Shown: positions 6,064 through 6,561 of the stretch, one piece after another | How the letters are laid out: each line of letters opens with the position of its first letter | How positions within the stretch are numbered: position 1 is the first letter of the stretch | NCBI GenBank assembly: GCA_017424205.1 | Contig: JAFPAS010000140.1 | Coordinates: 1 to 6,561 of the forward strand | Source: Prevotella sp. | GTDB lineage: Bacteria; Bacteroidota; Bacteroidia; Bacteroidales; Bacteroidaceae | Direction: 5' to 3' | DNA: 6,561 bases | The notes under the pieces: model-generated | What the model saw: the letters and a program-made list of their open reading frames with translations, nothing else | The model's database searches: none | Told to the model about the DNA's origin: nothing | Position numbers and translations under genes: made by a program

Positions 6064-6561
6064 TTTTGTGTCCAAAAAACACTTTATTTCGTCAAAATCA
6101 TCCAAATATCTGCAGAAGTAGAATTTATTTGCGAAAAGGCATGATGTTTCGGGTATTTTCATTAACTTTGTCGTGAGTTTCCAGCTTTATATAGACTACG
6201 TGTCTTAGGCGCAATTAATTGTTTGACTTTTTATGGTATGATTTTAGAAAACTTTACGTTTTTTGATGCGTGAGAATCGTCTGTGGAAAATAGAAAGCGC
6301 AGGACTTCTAAAATATCGCAAGGAAATCAAAATGGAGGTAAGTGCTTGTGCTGTAGTTAGTTGAGTTTGGTTTTGTGTTTTAAGGACATGGAAAGCGTAA
6401 CAAAAGACAGCTTTTGGCAACGTTAAAGGCTGCGAATGAGAATGCTATAAGTAGCGAATGGCTGTATGATATGCTGAGAATCGTATGAAATTCTGCTGTC
6501 AATTTGTCCTAAATTTTACACTTTTGATATGCGAAACGGCAAAAAATAGATTTTTTAAGAT
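6064..6561. other. Region without a recognisable gene (right edge)
   Basis: About 500 bases upstream of the fabI promoter contain no convincing coding region on either strand. What can be seen on the plus strand: an isolated -7-like box at 6163-6170; a 32-codon frame from ATG 6266 to the TGA ending at 6364 (begins MRENRLWKIESAGLLKYRKE); and an open stretch 6384-6488 without a proper start, whose translation contains LLATLKAANENAISSEW and reads like protein. The two frames differ, and stops separate them, so if real they would be remnants of a broken gene. I recognise no family. No tRNA, rRNA or clear terminator is visible here; the only small structures are the palindrome CAATTAATTG (6212-6221) and AGAC/GTCT arms (6193-6205). 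Confidence 0.5.
6163..6170 (+). promoter_or_regulatory. Possible rightward -7 promoter element
   Basis: TAACTTTG on the plus strand is a full match to TAnnTTTG and identical to the -7 boxes of fabI and DUF1015, but pointing away from fabI. No TTTG stands 19-21 bases upstream; the nearest, at 6128-6131, is 31 bases away. It could drive a short rightward transcript into the gene-poor region, or be chance in AT-rich DNA. Confidence 0.25.

Noticed and set aside
6503..6526. TTTG followed by CACTTTTG as a rightward promoter near the right edge
   Set aside because: The -7 box has a mismatch in its leading TA and the spacer is only 12 bases instead of about 20.
6541..6556. AAAAAAT/ATTTTTT inverted repeat as a terminator
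   Set aside because: It is AT-only with a two-base centre and no GC stem, and no gene ends nearby.
1..6561. CRISPR array, tRNA/rRNA genes, insertion sequence or phage genes
   Set aside because: No regularly spaced repeats, cloverleaf-like segments, transposase or integrase motifs were seen on either strand.

Overview
The window looks like chromosomal DNA from a Bacteroidota member, most likely a Bacteroidales/Prevotellaceae-type gut or oral anaerobe. The evidence is protein style (FabI, the short ManA, DUF1015 and GalM all read like Bacteroidales versions), Bacteroidota-type promoters (TTTG / TAnnTTTG) and the general lack of Shine-Dalgarno sequences in front of starts. Genus level is inference. 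Every recognisable gene lies on the minus strand, so transcription runs right to left.

Right to left: about 500 bases at the right edge (6064-6561) carry no convincing gene, only one rightward -7-like box and short, possibly degraded reading frames. Then comes fabI (enoyl-ACP reductase) with its own promoter and a clear intrinsic terminator. Next is a second transcription unit that starts at a near-perfect promoter (4984-5015): a DUF1015 protein of unsettled function, a YigZ/IMPACT-family protein, class I mannose-6-phosphate isomerase (manA), a C_GCAxxG_C_C putative redox protein, and an exported aldose 1-epimerase (galM). Gaps are 59, 45 and 36 bp, then a 4-base ATGA overlap, so these five could form one operon. 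After a further 109 bp a GH88/GH105-type unsaturated-glycuronyl hydrolase begins and runs off the left edge after 64 codons.

Functionally the window mixes housekeeping (fatty acid elongation, mannose-6-phosphate supply) with envelope carbohydrate processing: the mutarotase and the partial hydrolase both have signal peptides, pointing to sugar handling outside the cytoplasm, possibly the edge of a pectin-type glycan utilisation region (inference). No RNA gene, CRISPR array, insertion sequence or integrase was recognised. Nothing here is a clear new system. The points most worth a second look are the DUF1015-YigZ pair, the purine-rich overlap that couples the redox protein to galM, and the unexplained right-hand intergenic region.
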